From Syngnathus acus (lineage: Eukaryota; Chordata; Actinopteri; Syngnathiformes; Syngnathidae), in assembly GCF_901709675.1 (NCBI RefSeq), contig NC_051093.1, positions 3,059,053-3,123,052 of the forward strand: DNA of 64,000 bases, given 5' to 3'. The notes beneath the pieces were generated by a model. It did no database searches, was not told where the DNA came from, and worked only from the letters and a program-made list of their open reading frames with translations. This document shows, one piece after another, positions 15,114 to 25,379 of this stretch; within the stretch, counting starts at the first letter, position 1, and each line of letters starts with the position of its first letter. Both the position numbers and the translations under genes were made by a program.

Positions 15114-15629
15114 ATCATGCAATGCGCATAGTACTCTGGCAGATTTCAGGTGGAGTCGCCACGGCGCGACCGCCGTCGGTGAGCCTATAGGGACGGGTGG
15201 GAGGGGCTTTCGCTTGAGAGGGTCTTTGCTCATCAGTTCGAATACGCCGACCATCTTCTCCCCAACGGCCAATCGGGCCACGCCCTGGCAGGTTGGCCTG
15301 TGAGGCGTTACTACGGAGACAAGAGAGAGAGGAGGGGGGGGGGGGGGAGAGAATGTGTATTTAGTCAAATGTGGGAGAAATAAAGTGTTCTTGCTCATGA
15401 ACCAGTCTGTTGTGGGGGGCGGGCTTCCCGACACTGTAGCAGCATATTTGAGTTCACCAGATTTAAAAGTGATTCATTTACTGCAAATACAACATTCTGC
15501 ATCTGTCTCTGCTAGCAATGTAGAGTAACACAACAATTAAATGCTCTTTCACAGATGACACTTGGATGAGCACGATTGCACACTCAGACTGGAGTTGCAT
15601 TGCATCTAATTAATATCTGCATGCATACA

Positions 15630-16863
15630 GGTTCACATATGCTGTTTGTGGACTTCAGTTCTGCCTTCAACACCATTGTGCCGCAGGTTCATCAGCAAAC
15701 TTGACAAGCTGGGCCTCAGTACCGGCCTCTGCAACTGGCTACTGGACTTCCTCTGTCAGAGGCCACAGGTGGTACGTGTTGGCGACAAGATCTCCGCCAG
15801 CATCACGCTGAGCACAGGGGCCCCCCCAAGGCTGCGTGCTCAGTCCGCTGCTCTTCACCCTTCTGACGCATGACTGCGCTGCCACCTGCCAGCGGCAAAC
15901 CGCATAGTGAAGTTGCTGACGGACACGACTCTGGTGGGTCTCATCACCAAGGGAGACGAGACTCAATACAGGCTGGAGGTTGACCTTCTGACCGCGTGGG
16001 CAGGGACAAACAACCTCCTGCTGAAACGTCGACAAGACCAGGAGATTGTCGTTGACTTCGGAAGGGTCACGCCCAACACCTGACGCTGACCATCGACGGT
16101 GCTGTGGTGGAGAGAGTGAGCAGCGCCAGGTTCCTGGGGGTGCACATCAGTGAGGATCTCTCCTGGTCCACCAACACCACGTCGCTGGCGAAGAAGGCCC
16201 AGCGCCAGCCTGTACTTCCTTCGGAAACTCAGGCGAGCGGGGTCTCCTCCGGCCGTCTGACTACTTTTTTACCGCGGCACCATTGAGAGCGTCCTCTCCA
16301 GCTGATTGCTGTCTGGGGTGGCAGCTGCACTGACCAAGACTTGAAGGCCCTGCAGCGCATTGTGAAAACGGCTAGCAAGACTATTGGTGCTTCTCTCCCC
16401 TCCTTGAAGGACATTTACACCTCCCATCTCACTCGCAAGGCGACCAAGATGTGATTGATGTGAGTCACCCCGCCTCACTCTTTGTGTTGAACTTCTGCCC
16501 TCTGGGAGGCGGTACAGGAGCCTGCGCTCCCGCACTACCAGACTTTCCAACAGCTTCGTACTCCAGGCTGTTAGGATCCTGAACTCGCTCCCCCTTTCAG
16601 CGTAGCGTCTGTTCTTGCTGTATGCACACTGGCTCGGTTTTGACCCTCATATTTATGGGCTCTGTCTATTTATTCATCGCTCATTTTATTTTATTTTATT
16701 ATTATTTGTTATTTATGGTTTTGGGCATTCTTGTTTTTTTTTGTGTCGCCTACTTGTATGTCTCGTCACCCGTGGGATGGTGGAAACGGAATTTCGGTTT
16801 CTTTGTGTGTCTGACATATGAAGGGATGACAATAAAGCTGACTTTGCCTTTGAAAAAAAAAAA
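15630..16863 (+). mobile_element. 5'-truncated, decayed LINE (L2/CR1-like non-LTR retrotransposon)
   Basis: Fragments of a reverse transcriptase are readable in shifting + frames. They include the palm motif LFVDFSSAFNTI, then KLDKLGLSTGLCNWLLDFL and the STGAP(Q)GCVLSP-type block. The catalytic FxDD-type box reads LTDTTLVGL, so the second Asp is lost. At least three frame breaks and stops follow. The 3' end is AT-rich with 'gatgacaataaagctgac' and an A-run of about 12 at 16852-16863, as expected for target-primed insertion. It lies upstream of the ZNF646 coding part, probably within its 5' intron. I could not delimit target-site duplications. The element is inactive. Confidence 0.85.
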
Positions 16864-18438
16864 ATATGGGCCAAGATATTGACCTGCAGTATGCATGGAG
16901 CCCAAGTCCACTTTACAAAACTAAGTAGGAATGACGTAAGGGACTGCAACCGGACTTGATGTCTTCGGTGTTTCTATGCAAATGTCAGCAGACACCACTT
17001 TCAAGTGATAATCTCATTCTATTAGCATGCCGTGTTGTTGTTTACGTGTGAATGTGCCAATGGCTTTCTGTGACTGACGTGCTGGCGCAAGTGAAGGGGG
17101 AAAAGGGGAGAGGAAGACTGAGGGGAAGAGCGGGCCGCGCGTGGAGGGGACCGCCTGACCTTGGCCCGACTCCAGCGCGCATCTGTCGGACAAAGCCAAG
17201 CATCTTTCCCGCCGCGCGGCTCTTCCTTTCACGGAGCGTCATTCTCCGCCTCCACCGTTAACCCAAACGAGCAAGCTGACGGGATGATTCCGTCCACAAC
17301 AAAAATGACAAGGGCTGTTCAGCGACGAGCCGCCGCCTACCTGCCCGCACAGCGCACAGCGCGCAGCGCGGTCGACCCGGGGCCAAATCAGCCCAGTGGC
17401 GGCGACCACGGCGGCGCTGAAGAACATGTTTGACTTTGACGAAAACGCCATTGTGCACGTTAACCACAAGCAGCCCGACAACGTTAGCTCGCCGGCTAGC
17501 TGTTTAGGAACCTGGCTCGTATTCTCAGCTTGACAGCAATAAAGCAAGCAAACAAACAACCAACCAAGCACCCAGCCACCACAATGCTCACTCTCAAATG
17601 TACGCAGACGCAAGACGCGGACTGCTTCCCGCAATCAGCCTCGGCCGGCGGCCGTGTTAGCCCCTCCGCTAGCCGCCCAAGCTAACTGAGCTAGCCCCGC
17701 AGCTACACAAAGATGTCGACCCTCCGCGCGCGGCCCCCTTTAGTGGGGGGAAGCTGCTTTGCAGCCTCAAACTTACCCTTCCGCTGGCCTCCGCGTCCCG
17801 CTAAATGAAGCGAGTTGCGTCGGCGTGCGATGCAATCGCAGAACGTTGCGCCGTCAGCGACGAACCATGTTTTTTTTTTTTTTTTTTTGGGCATCTGCTG
17901 TTTTTCTTTTGCACGCTCGACTTTTGCCTCTTGGCTGTCCGCCGCCGCTACGACGACAACGACGACGACAACACACTTCCTGCCGCGCACCGCGTCATCA
18001 TGCGCGCGGCACGACGACGACGACCAGCTGGAAAAACCGATAAAGCACGCCAATTGATCATTTGCTGTCTACAAGAGTTTTCATTTTATTTTCCACATGA
18101 ACGGGAGAAGCCGAGCCGAGCCGAATGGTGCCGAGCCGGGCCGAGCGGGAAAAGGAGCAGCGCCATGTTGGGAGATTTTCTTTTGTTTTCGTCTTCCCTT
18201 AATGCTTTAGCTGTGTTTTGTTGTTGTTGCTGTATTGATGTGATGACAAATTAAAATAAATATCCCCCTTCAACACCACACACTGTTGAACGCAGTATCT
18301 GCCATCATGACAAACAAGGAGCATGTCGCGATTCGCGCCTCCTCAGACTACACATCCCAGAATGCAATGCGTGGCGACGTGCATTTTGTGCGCTTGCACT
18401 GCCGATCAAATCGCGCCGTCCGTGCACGCAACTCAACA
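16864..18438. other. Probable bidirectional promoter region between ZNF646 and thoc6
   Basis: GC- and CpG-rich DNA (about 17080-18170) with runs such as 'gccgagccgagccg' and a T-run at 17870-17888 separates the two divergent genes. No protein family is visible. The promoter assignment is inferred from position and composition. Confidence 0.45.
17342..17458 (-). other. Possible non-coding or small-ORF first exon (reverse strand)
   Basis: On the reverse strand an ATG in good context (cacaATGG, 17458) opens 39 codons (MAFSSKSNMFFSAAVVAATG...) that run to a donor-like 'gggcag|gtaggc' at 17342. The area is CpG-rich and lies upstream of ZNF646, so it may be that gene's 5' exon carrying a short upstream ORF. 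The opposite strand also has a short frame (MFDFDENAIVHVNHKQ) followed by AATAAA near 17538. Neither peptide is recognised. Confidence 0.25.
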
Positions 18439-20565
18439 ATGGGACCCGTCGAGGTAAACTTTCTCCTTTCTTTCTCCAATAAGATGATTTAATTTGAGTC
18501 ATGGCCAATAAAATTGACTGCTTCTAAAACGAACAAACATCGTTGTCCTAATTTGTGTGGAAAGACAACTATGATACAACAGCATCAAAACGTCGACACA
18601 TGTATGACATGTTAATGAACATGCGAGCTATCCACAGCTGCTGCACATGTCAGTGTTCTCTCAACGGTTTTCCCCATGTGGACGTTTCTGGCGGCGGGAA
18701 ACAACTACGGGGAGATCGCCATCTCAGGTGAGCCTTGCGAGGATGATGATGAGAACGGCGATAAAGGATGCTGCAGGAAGAAAGTCGTTGTGTCAGTTTG
18801 TGCGCAGCTTTGAGCCCTGATGCGTCGGAGGCGGGTCGGAAGCCCTTGTTTACGTTTCCAGGTGAGCAATGTTGAGCTTTTGTCCATTTCGGGTGAGGCG
18901 AATGTCTATCCCACTAACTGTGGGTGCATCTCAGCTCACGACGGTCCCGTGTCGTGTCTGGAGTCGTTCGGTGGCCATCTGCTGAGTGCCGGGGACGGGG
19001 TCGGTCAGCGCTTGGAATTGGCCGAGCTCATCAAGAAGGTAGTGAGACACGACGGCACGTTGACGTAGCACCGCGGGGCGTAACTCACTGTTAGGCTTTT
19101 TTCGTGTTTGCCTTCAGAATGTTAAAGTTGTGTGGACAAAGAGACCGGAATACAAGTGAGTGGCGGGCCCCCACGCAGGACGGCTCACCGTTCACCAATG
19201 TCTGGCTTGCGGCAGATCACGTAAACGCCTTCTCTCTCTCTCTCTCTCGTTCCTCCATCAGAGCCAACATGGAGATCCCAGAGATCAACGCCATGGCGGT
19301 CAACCCCGAGTGAGTAGGGAAAAGTTCTGTACTAGTACACGTTTTGCCCTGTTTGGCTCCACTAAACAAAGTGTTTGTGTGTTGGTGTCAGGACAACAGC
19401 GTGGTGTTTGGTGGCGGTGACAATAACGTTCACGTCCTGGATCTTGAGCCGGCCGTCTTTAAGGCGGGCTGCGAGTGCAAGTGCCGCATCGCTAGGCGGC
19501 AGCCAATGTTTGACGTTTCCATCTTTCACCCCCAGGCCGTCTTCCGAGGACACTCGGACTACGTCCACTGTTTGAGTGTGAGAGAGCGCGAGGGTGAGGT
19601 TCTCTCGGGCAGCGAAGATGGCGCCGTCAGGATGTGGGGTGAGGCCAGAAGGACATTTTAGATACCAAGGACATCTTAAAAGTTCCATATTCCCTAAATT
19701 GCCACTTTTGCGGAATTGCAAATTCCATCTTCCCCAGTAATTTGGAATTCCGTTTTCTGGAAATCTCCTGTAAGCACACAAATGACATTTTGTGATTGTT
19801 GAGTCTTGTGTGTGCAGACAGCAGGACATCTCAGTGCGGTTCACTGTCGTGGAGGTGCACAAGTACCAGGTAAGATGCCGTCATCACGTGGCTGCAGCTG
19901 TGTTAGGTGTTGACTTTAGCTCCTCGTCTTTCAGTTTTGACAGAAATGTGCCCGCCCTCAGTTGGCAAGTGGATCAGCTGTTTGACCACCGATTCGGATT
20001 GGATGGTGAGGAGGCAGAAGTTGTCAGTGCAGTGAACATCCTTTGGTTCTTGCTTTTGATTGTTATGTGGGTCCAGCTGTGCGGCGGCGGTCCGTCCCTT
20101 TCCCTGTGGCACCTTCGCTCCCTGACGCCCACGTCCGTCTTCGCGCTGAGCGGCTGCCAGAGACAAGCCAGCTTCTACCAGGACATGGTGAGCAAAATCC
20201 GCTTCACTTAAACGGCACCGCGCCGCCTTCAACTTGCATGTCCGTCCTGTCGCAGATTCTGGCAGTGGGCCAAGGTCCCACCGTGTCCCACTGCCTGCTG
20301 GGGGGACAGGTCAAGGCTCAGATCCCGTGCACGCCCAACAACGTCAACAGCCTGGAGCTCAACACCAACAGCGCCGAACACCAGGTAGTCGGGGATGGGA
20401 ATCCATAAGCAGAAAATGACGTAGCTACTAACTGATCACAGGCAGTCATGTGTCAGATGTATGAAGCTTTTTTTGGTGTTGTAGGTCTTGACGGTGGCAG
20501 GAAGCAGCCAATTTGTGGACGTGTTCACCAACGTGTCCTACAGAGCCTTTTCGCTACACTTTTGA
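18439..20565 (+). CDS. thoc6: THO complex subunit 6, WD-repeat protein (with frame breaks)
   Basis: WD40 propeller subunit of THO/TREX, which couples transcription to mRNA export in the nucleus. The start is a 15-base exon 18439-18453 (MGPVE). Next come 18638-18726 (LLHMSVFSQRFSPCGRF, then AAGNNYGEI in the other frame), 18808-18861, 18935-19038 (AHDGPV, HLLSAGDG, AELIKK), 19118-19155, 19262-19309 (MEIPEINAMAVNPE) and an exon from 19392. A later block holds VFRGHSDYVHCLSV, then GSEDGAVRMW, VEVHKYQ, GGGPSLSLWHLRS and SFYQDM. The end is VDVFTNVSYRAFSLHF. One base is missing near 18697. A compensating extra and missing G occur near 18990 and 19020. An extra C precedes the donor near 18860, and another shift occurs near 19835. 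The exon border between about 19450 and 19545 is unclear. The homology is strong, so I take the shifts as assembly errors. Confidence 0.88.
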
Positions 20566-20603
20566 TGCACAACACTTTTTTTGCCCCTTTTTTTAATGAT
20601 GTG

Positions 20604-20609
20604 AATAAA
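20604..20609 (+). terminator. Poly(A) signal of thoc6
   Basis: AATAAA lies 39 bp after the thoc6 stop. It sits about 40 bp from the inverse signal of med15, so the two convergent transcripts nearly meet or overlap. Confidence 0.8.
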
Positions 20610-20647
20610 ATGTCCTCATATGTGGTCTTTAGACGTGATGATGGTGT

Positions 20648-20653
20648 TTTATT
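20648..20653 (-). terminator. Poly(A) signal of med15
   Basis: TTTATT on the + strand (AATAAA in reverse) lies 43 bp beyond the med15 stop codon. Confidence 0.7.
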
Positions 20654-20695
20654 AATGTTCAAAGTGAAAAAAGGTTGCCATTTGAGATGTTGCGA

Positions 20696-22608
20696 TCACG
20701 CGGCGGACAAACAGGCCTGGCGGACGCTCTGCGCCCACGTGTGCAGAACCTCCGTCAGCGAGTGCTTGTCGGGAAGCTGCAGCAGCTTGGACGCCAGGGT
20801 CCTATGCACCGACTGCAGGAAATGGTTGGCGCCTGCGCACATTTTGATATTTTGCCTCTTCTCGTAGCAGAAATGCCTCTGTAGCGATTGCTCGTAACTT
20901 TACTCACCGTACTGGTCGGCGTGGTCAGCCCAGTAGGGGCTATTGTCCGGATAGTCAGCGGGAACGCTCAGCTGAAGCGGCGGAACGGTAGGAAGGTTTT
21001 TGTCCTCTGCGGAAAAAAAAGCAGGTCAGAGACGAGGCGAGGTTGTGGGGTGGGGGCGTCTTAGTGTCTCACCGAGCTTGCACAGCAGGTGCACGGCGCC
21101 GTTGTTACTGCAGTAGGCCGGGTCCAGGTGCACCAGGAACTTAACGTCCAGCCGGGCCACCTCGCCCTGCAGGATGTTGGGCACCTTCTGACGCTCATCC
21201 TCGTCATGCTTCCTCTTCCGCGAAGGAACAGACGGGCCGCTGAGGAGGACGCCGCAAAAAGTTACCCGTGGAGTGCAAACTTGCAGGCACCTGGGGAGGG
21301 TTTTGTGGGGAGCCGGAAGAGTAGCCTCTCATGCTTACGTGATGGGTGGGCCGTGAATGGCGGCTAAAGAGGGGGCGAAGGTTCGATGGAGCGAGTGGTT
21401 GAAGACGGGAGACCGGAGGTTGGCCATAACGGCGTCAAGTAGTGGCTGGCACAAATACGGCTGCTTGGGCGGCAGTGGCGGCGGAGGTGTCGGCTGAGCA
21501 AAAAACGCACACGCGTTAGCGGTAATGATGTAACGCGGAGGGTGGGGGCGTATTTTACCACGGCCATGTCGTTCTTTAGCTTCTCCAATGCAATCTCACA
21601 CTTCTGCAGCGTCTTCAGAGGACACCTGAAGGTCAGAAGAATTAAGAGGACTGTCTCCATGGTAACATGGAGTTCAACAATAGCCCAGTCCTTTCACCTG
21701 GTCTTTGGGGTCCGTGAGGATGTTGAGGAGACTCTTCATCTTGCTGAGGTCCTTCTTTCGCTTGACAATGACAAGAAGTCAACGCCCCTCACGAGAAGTG
21801 CATTTACATTTACCGCTCAGCCCCACCCACTACCTTCGTTCTTATCAATCTTGTTGATCATGCGACGCAGAGGCTCGATGTATTTGGAAAGCTGTTTAAG
21901 TTTTTCCATGTACTGCTGGTCCTCCTGGGACGCTGCCCCAGCGGGACTCATCACAGAGTTTGGGTTTCCTGTTGGGAAGACATGTTCAGGTCACGGTCGC
22001 ATGGCGTGTGTGCACGTTTGTACCTGGAGTGCTAAGTGGGCCTGGCGAGGGGACACCATAGTTCTGGGGTGTCCTGGCGGTAGACGGACTCTGTGAGGGT
22101 TGAGGGGACGGGCTGGGCTGAAAGCCCCCCGGAGACGGCGTGGGACCTGAGCTGCAGCAAGGATGAGGTCGTGGGCGGTAAGGCAGAACGCCGACAGGAA
22201 GACGTCGAAGACACGTTCTCATACCTGGCCGAGTTGGGCTGTGAGGTGGGAGGCTGAGGAGAGGGTTGGGGAGGCGGAGGCATGGACTGCGGGGTCTGGA
22301 CCTGCACGGGCGAGGGTGACGACATCATGGCATGCTGCTGCACCTGCCAGGACAACAGAGCTGACTGACAGACCCTGAAGGTCACGGCTTGGAGGTCATA
22401 CCTGCTGCGTCACGGCGGCAGCATTGGGGGGCGGGATGGCCGGGGCCATTGGGGGCCGGGGCAGTCGGGCCGGGATCTGCATGTTGGGACGCACCAGCTG
22501 GACAAGAATGGACGCGTGATTGACGGCAGCGGTTCCTTGTCTGATTCCCACCTGAAGGCGGCGACTCACCTGGCCTGATGCGGCCGCCATTTGCGCCTGT
22601 ACGGCCGC

Positions 22609-22677
<69 letters not shown>

Positions 22678-24480
22678 CAACGCTGCCCGGGCCTGCACAC
22701 ATGTTCAAGGGGCACGGGAGCAATGCTCAGGGAAGGGTCTCAGTTATGAAGCTCAAGAGAGGGGGACTTGGAGGCGGGGCCTTGGGTTAAGGAAGTAGGG
22801 TCAGGCGCCTTATGACCTGGAACGCCTGCTGCATCTTGAGCTGGTGCTGCTGCTGACTCAACGAGTTGATGGGGACGTGCTGGGCGGGCGCCATCTGTCC
22901 AGCCAGAGACTGTGGCACCATGGCGGCCTGCTGCTGCTGTAGGAGCGGCTGCATGGGGCCTGGCTGAGCCTGTGCCTGCTGCTGTACCATGTGCTGAATG
23001 GACTGTGCCTGTGCCTGCGCATGCTGCTGCTGCAGCTGTAACTGCACCATCTGCTGCTGCTGCTGCATCCTAGACTGATGCATCTGCACACACACAAATT
23101 GGCGGCGGCGGCTGAAGGGGACGAATACCTGCTTGTGGTTGCGGTTGTGGGCGTACCTGGTTCTGCTGCTGCTGGTTTTGCTGTTGTTGGTTCTGGTGCA
23201 TCTGCTGCTGCTGGGCTCTCATCTGCTGTTGAACTTGGAACTGCTGCTGCTGCTGCTGGAACTGTTGGAACTGCAAGTTCTGCTGCTGCTGCTGTTGCTG
23301 CTGCAAGGACAACTGGGTCGGACCCCCCACTGAGGACCGGAAACAAGAGTGAGAAGGTGGGGGGAAATGAGGGGCAGACTGCCATGTGTGCTTGTCGTGT
23401 TTGCATGCCTGCGCATGCTTTGACCGGGATGTAATACTTCCCGACTAACCAAAGCTCCACCTCCACCCCGCCGCACAAAATCAAAGTGATGTGCGGCCCC
23501 TGCGGGCAAGCAAACGCACTCACAGGGTTGTGGATTTCCAGACACCCCGGGCATGGCATGCTGGCCTATCTGCATGGGTGCCATGGGCCCCATTCCCCCA
23601 ACGGGGGCACCGGCGGGGCGGGGCCCCATGCCGATGGCCCCCGGGCCCCCTCCGACGCCCGTCAGGTTAGTTAGGGCATTGATGGGATCTAGTAGAGACA
23701 ACACACGCCGCGTTACCTGCGCCGTCCACGTGCACCGGTACACGTGCACTCACCTGGACCTCCCAGGGTCTTTTTGTCTGTCAAAGAAAAACAAGGCAGG
23801 GGTCAGATATCAAGGAGCAATGGGATGGCTGACCGAATGAATTAATGGTGACTCACGGATGTCGCGGTAGTGGATGATGAGCCTGGCCACCAGGGACAGA
23901 TACTCCTCCTGCAAATACAACATTATCAATTTTCCTTCAAGATGCCACCTTTGAGAGGGTCCACTTCAAACCCTCCCGACTCACTCTGGACTTGGCTTTG
24001 ATGTAAACGTGGTTCTCCATGTCCGTGCTGGACTTGCTGTGTCCGCTTCCCGCCTTCCTCTTGGCCTCCTCACTGCAAAGTGTAAGCACAACATGGTCAC
24101 ATTTACATGCATCTTGAGGATTTGTGCATTCCTCCACGTTTACCAGGCAATGCTGACATGAGTTTGAGGACTCAAAAGTATTTGACATGAGTTTGATGAC
24201 TTAAAAAGAATTGGAAAAGATGTTGATTTTGGTTTTTTTGTCTTGTCACATTGCTATTTAAATGCGAACACCACACACAGGGTGTAGCCAGGATTCAAAC
24301 ACACAACCTCAGAACTGCGAGCCAATAGTGATAACTAAACAACAAAAAGATGATCTTAAGCTAAGCTAAAAAGCACAGAAAGCGATAGAGCGAAACGGCG
24401 ATCAAATCTCACATCTGAGCAACGACTTTCTGCCGGAACTGAGGACTTCTCCAGTCGCTGTCGGGTCCCGGAACCTCCAT
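20696..24480 (-). CDS. med15: Mediator complex subunit 15, Q-rich co-activator
   Basis: Tail-module subunit of Mediator that binds activators through an N-terminal KIX-like domain. Exons on the reverse strand: 24413-24480, 23985-24072, 23857-23908, 23754-23777, 23524-23688, 23157-23329, 22817-23083, 22570-22692, 22402-22497, 22225-22343, 22024-22151, 21834-21968, about 21715-21770, 21559-21625, 21339-21493, 21073-21239, 20908-21006 and 20696-20832. The start MEVPGPDSDWRSPQFRQK and the following HSKSSTDMENHVYIKAK and YLSLVARLIIHYRDI form the KIX domain. The middle is glutamine-rich, with one run of 25 Gln. The C-terminal part has QYMEKLKQLSKYIEPLRRMI and KTLQKCEIALEKLKNDMAV and ends HTWAQSVRQACLSAA. 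The acceptor of the exon near 21770 does not join its upstream exon in frame, so that border is uncertain. Otherwise the phases are consistent. Confidence 0.94.
22608..22680 (-). repeat. CAG repeat encoding polyglutamine in med15
   Basis: About 25 consecutive Gln codons, mainly CAG with interspersed CAA. Smaller CAG clusters lie in the exons at 22817-23083 and 23157-23329. The CAA interruptions should stabilise the tract. Confidence 0.92.
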
Positions 24481-25142
24481 TGCGACGGCAAGCCAGACAA
24501 TAAAGTTAATCAAACACGTTTCAGACACAAAGTATTCAAAGATCTACAACAACAAAGTGGGCCACAGTCTCTTGACGCGCTCCTCTTGTCTTCTTGTTCT
24601 TCTTCTATTCTGCGCTAAACAGTGACGCGCACGTGACCGCCACCTACCGGACGCGCATTTCTGTGAGATTTCCAGCATAGTTTTCCATCAATTACAACAC
24701 CAAAATAATTTTTATTTACTTTATTTCAACAGAGTCGACAACGATTTTGACTTGGTATTTAATTTATGTGATGCCAAAGGTTATAAAATTTGTTTGATTT
24801 ACCTTTAGATAATTTATTTGTATCAAACAGGTTCTTATATATACATACATACACACACAATTATTTTTCCACAATAGTCAGAGATGTTCAAGCATTCTCT
24901 CCAGAGCAAATAAAGTTGAATTACTTTCAGGTTTAAATCTGGAATCAAGTTTATGTCCACACAAGTGACTCAAATGTCGATTGGCTCCACAGTTCAAAGT
25001 GTGTTTGTTCTTGCTTTATTCAGCAAATGTAAACAGTGTTCCACAACAAATTGCTTTCTTCCGTTCTTCAAATGCACACTAACGCTCTTATTTTAAGAGG
25101 AACGCTTCAATAACTTGATATTGCCAGTGATATTGCCACAAT
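24481..25142. other. Interval between med15 start and properdin 3' end
   Basis: The first about 130 bp are presumably the med15 5' UTR and promoter. The rest is AT-rich with a short 'atacatacatacacac' tract near 24840. No gene is seen. Confidence 0.6.
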
Positions 25143-25148
25143 TTTATT
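25143..25148 (-). terminator. Candidate poly(A) signal of properdin gene
   Basis: TTTATT on the + strand, about 27 bp past the cfp stop at 25175-25177. Confidence 0.65.
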
Positions 25149-25174
25149 GAGAACACACGTCCGTACTCATCACG

Positions 25175-25327
25175 TCAGTCACAGTCGGGCACATTGACAC
25201 AATTCTGAACCTGCGTGGCGCCCCCTGGTGGTACATCCCCGCAGTCCAACAAAGGCGTCCCAACGAAGACGGCTGGTTCCTCCAGACGACCAATGGTGAG
25301 GCTGACACACGCACGCACACGCACACA

Positions 25328-25379
<52 letters not shown>

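Noticed and set aside
22578-23434. Leu/Val/Ala-rich frames on the + strand in the med15 region resembling membrane proteins
   Set aside because: They arise from reading the CTG complement of CAG repeats (poly Leu, Ala or Cys).
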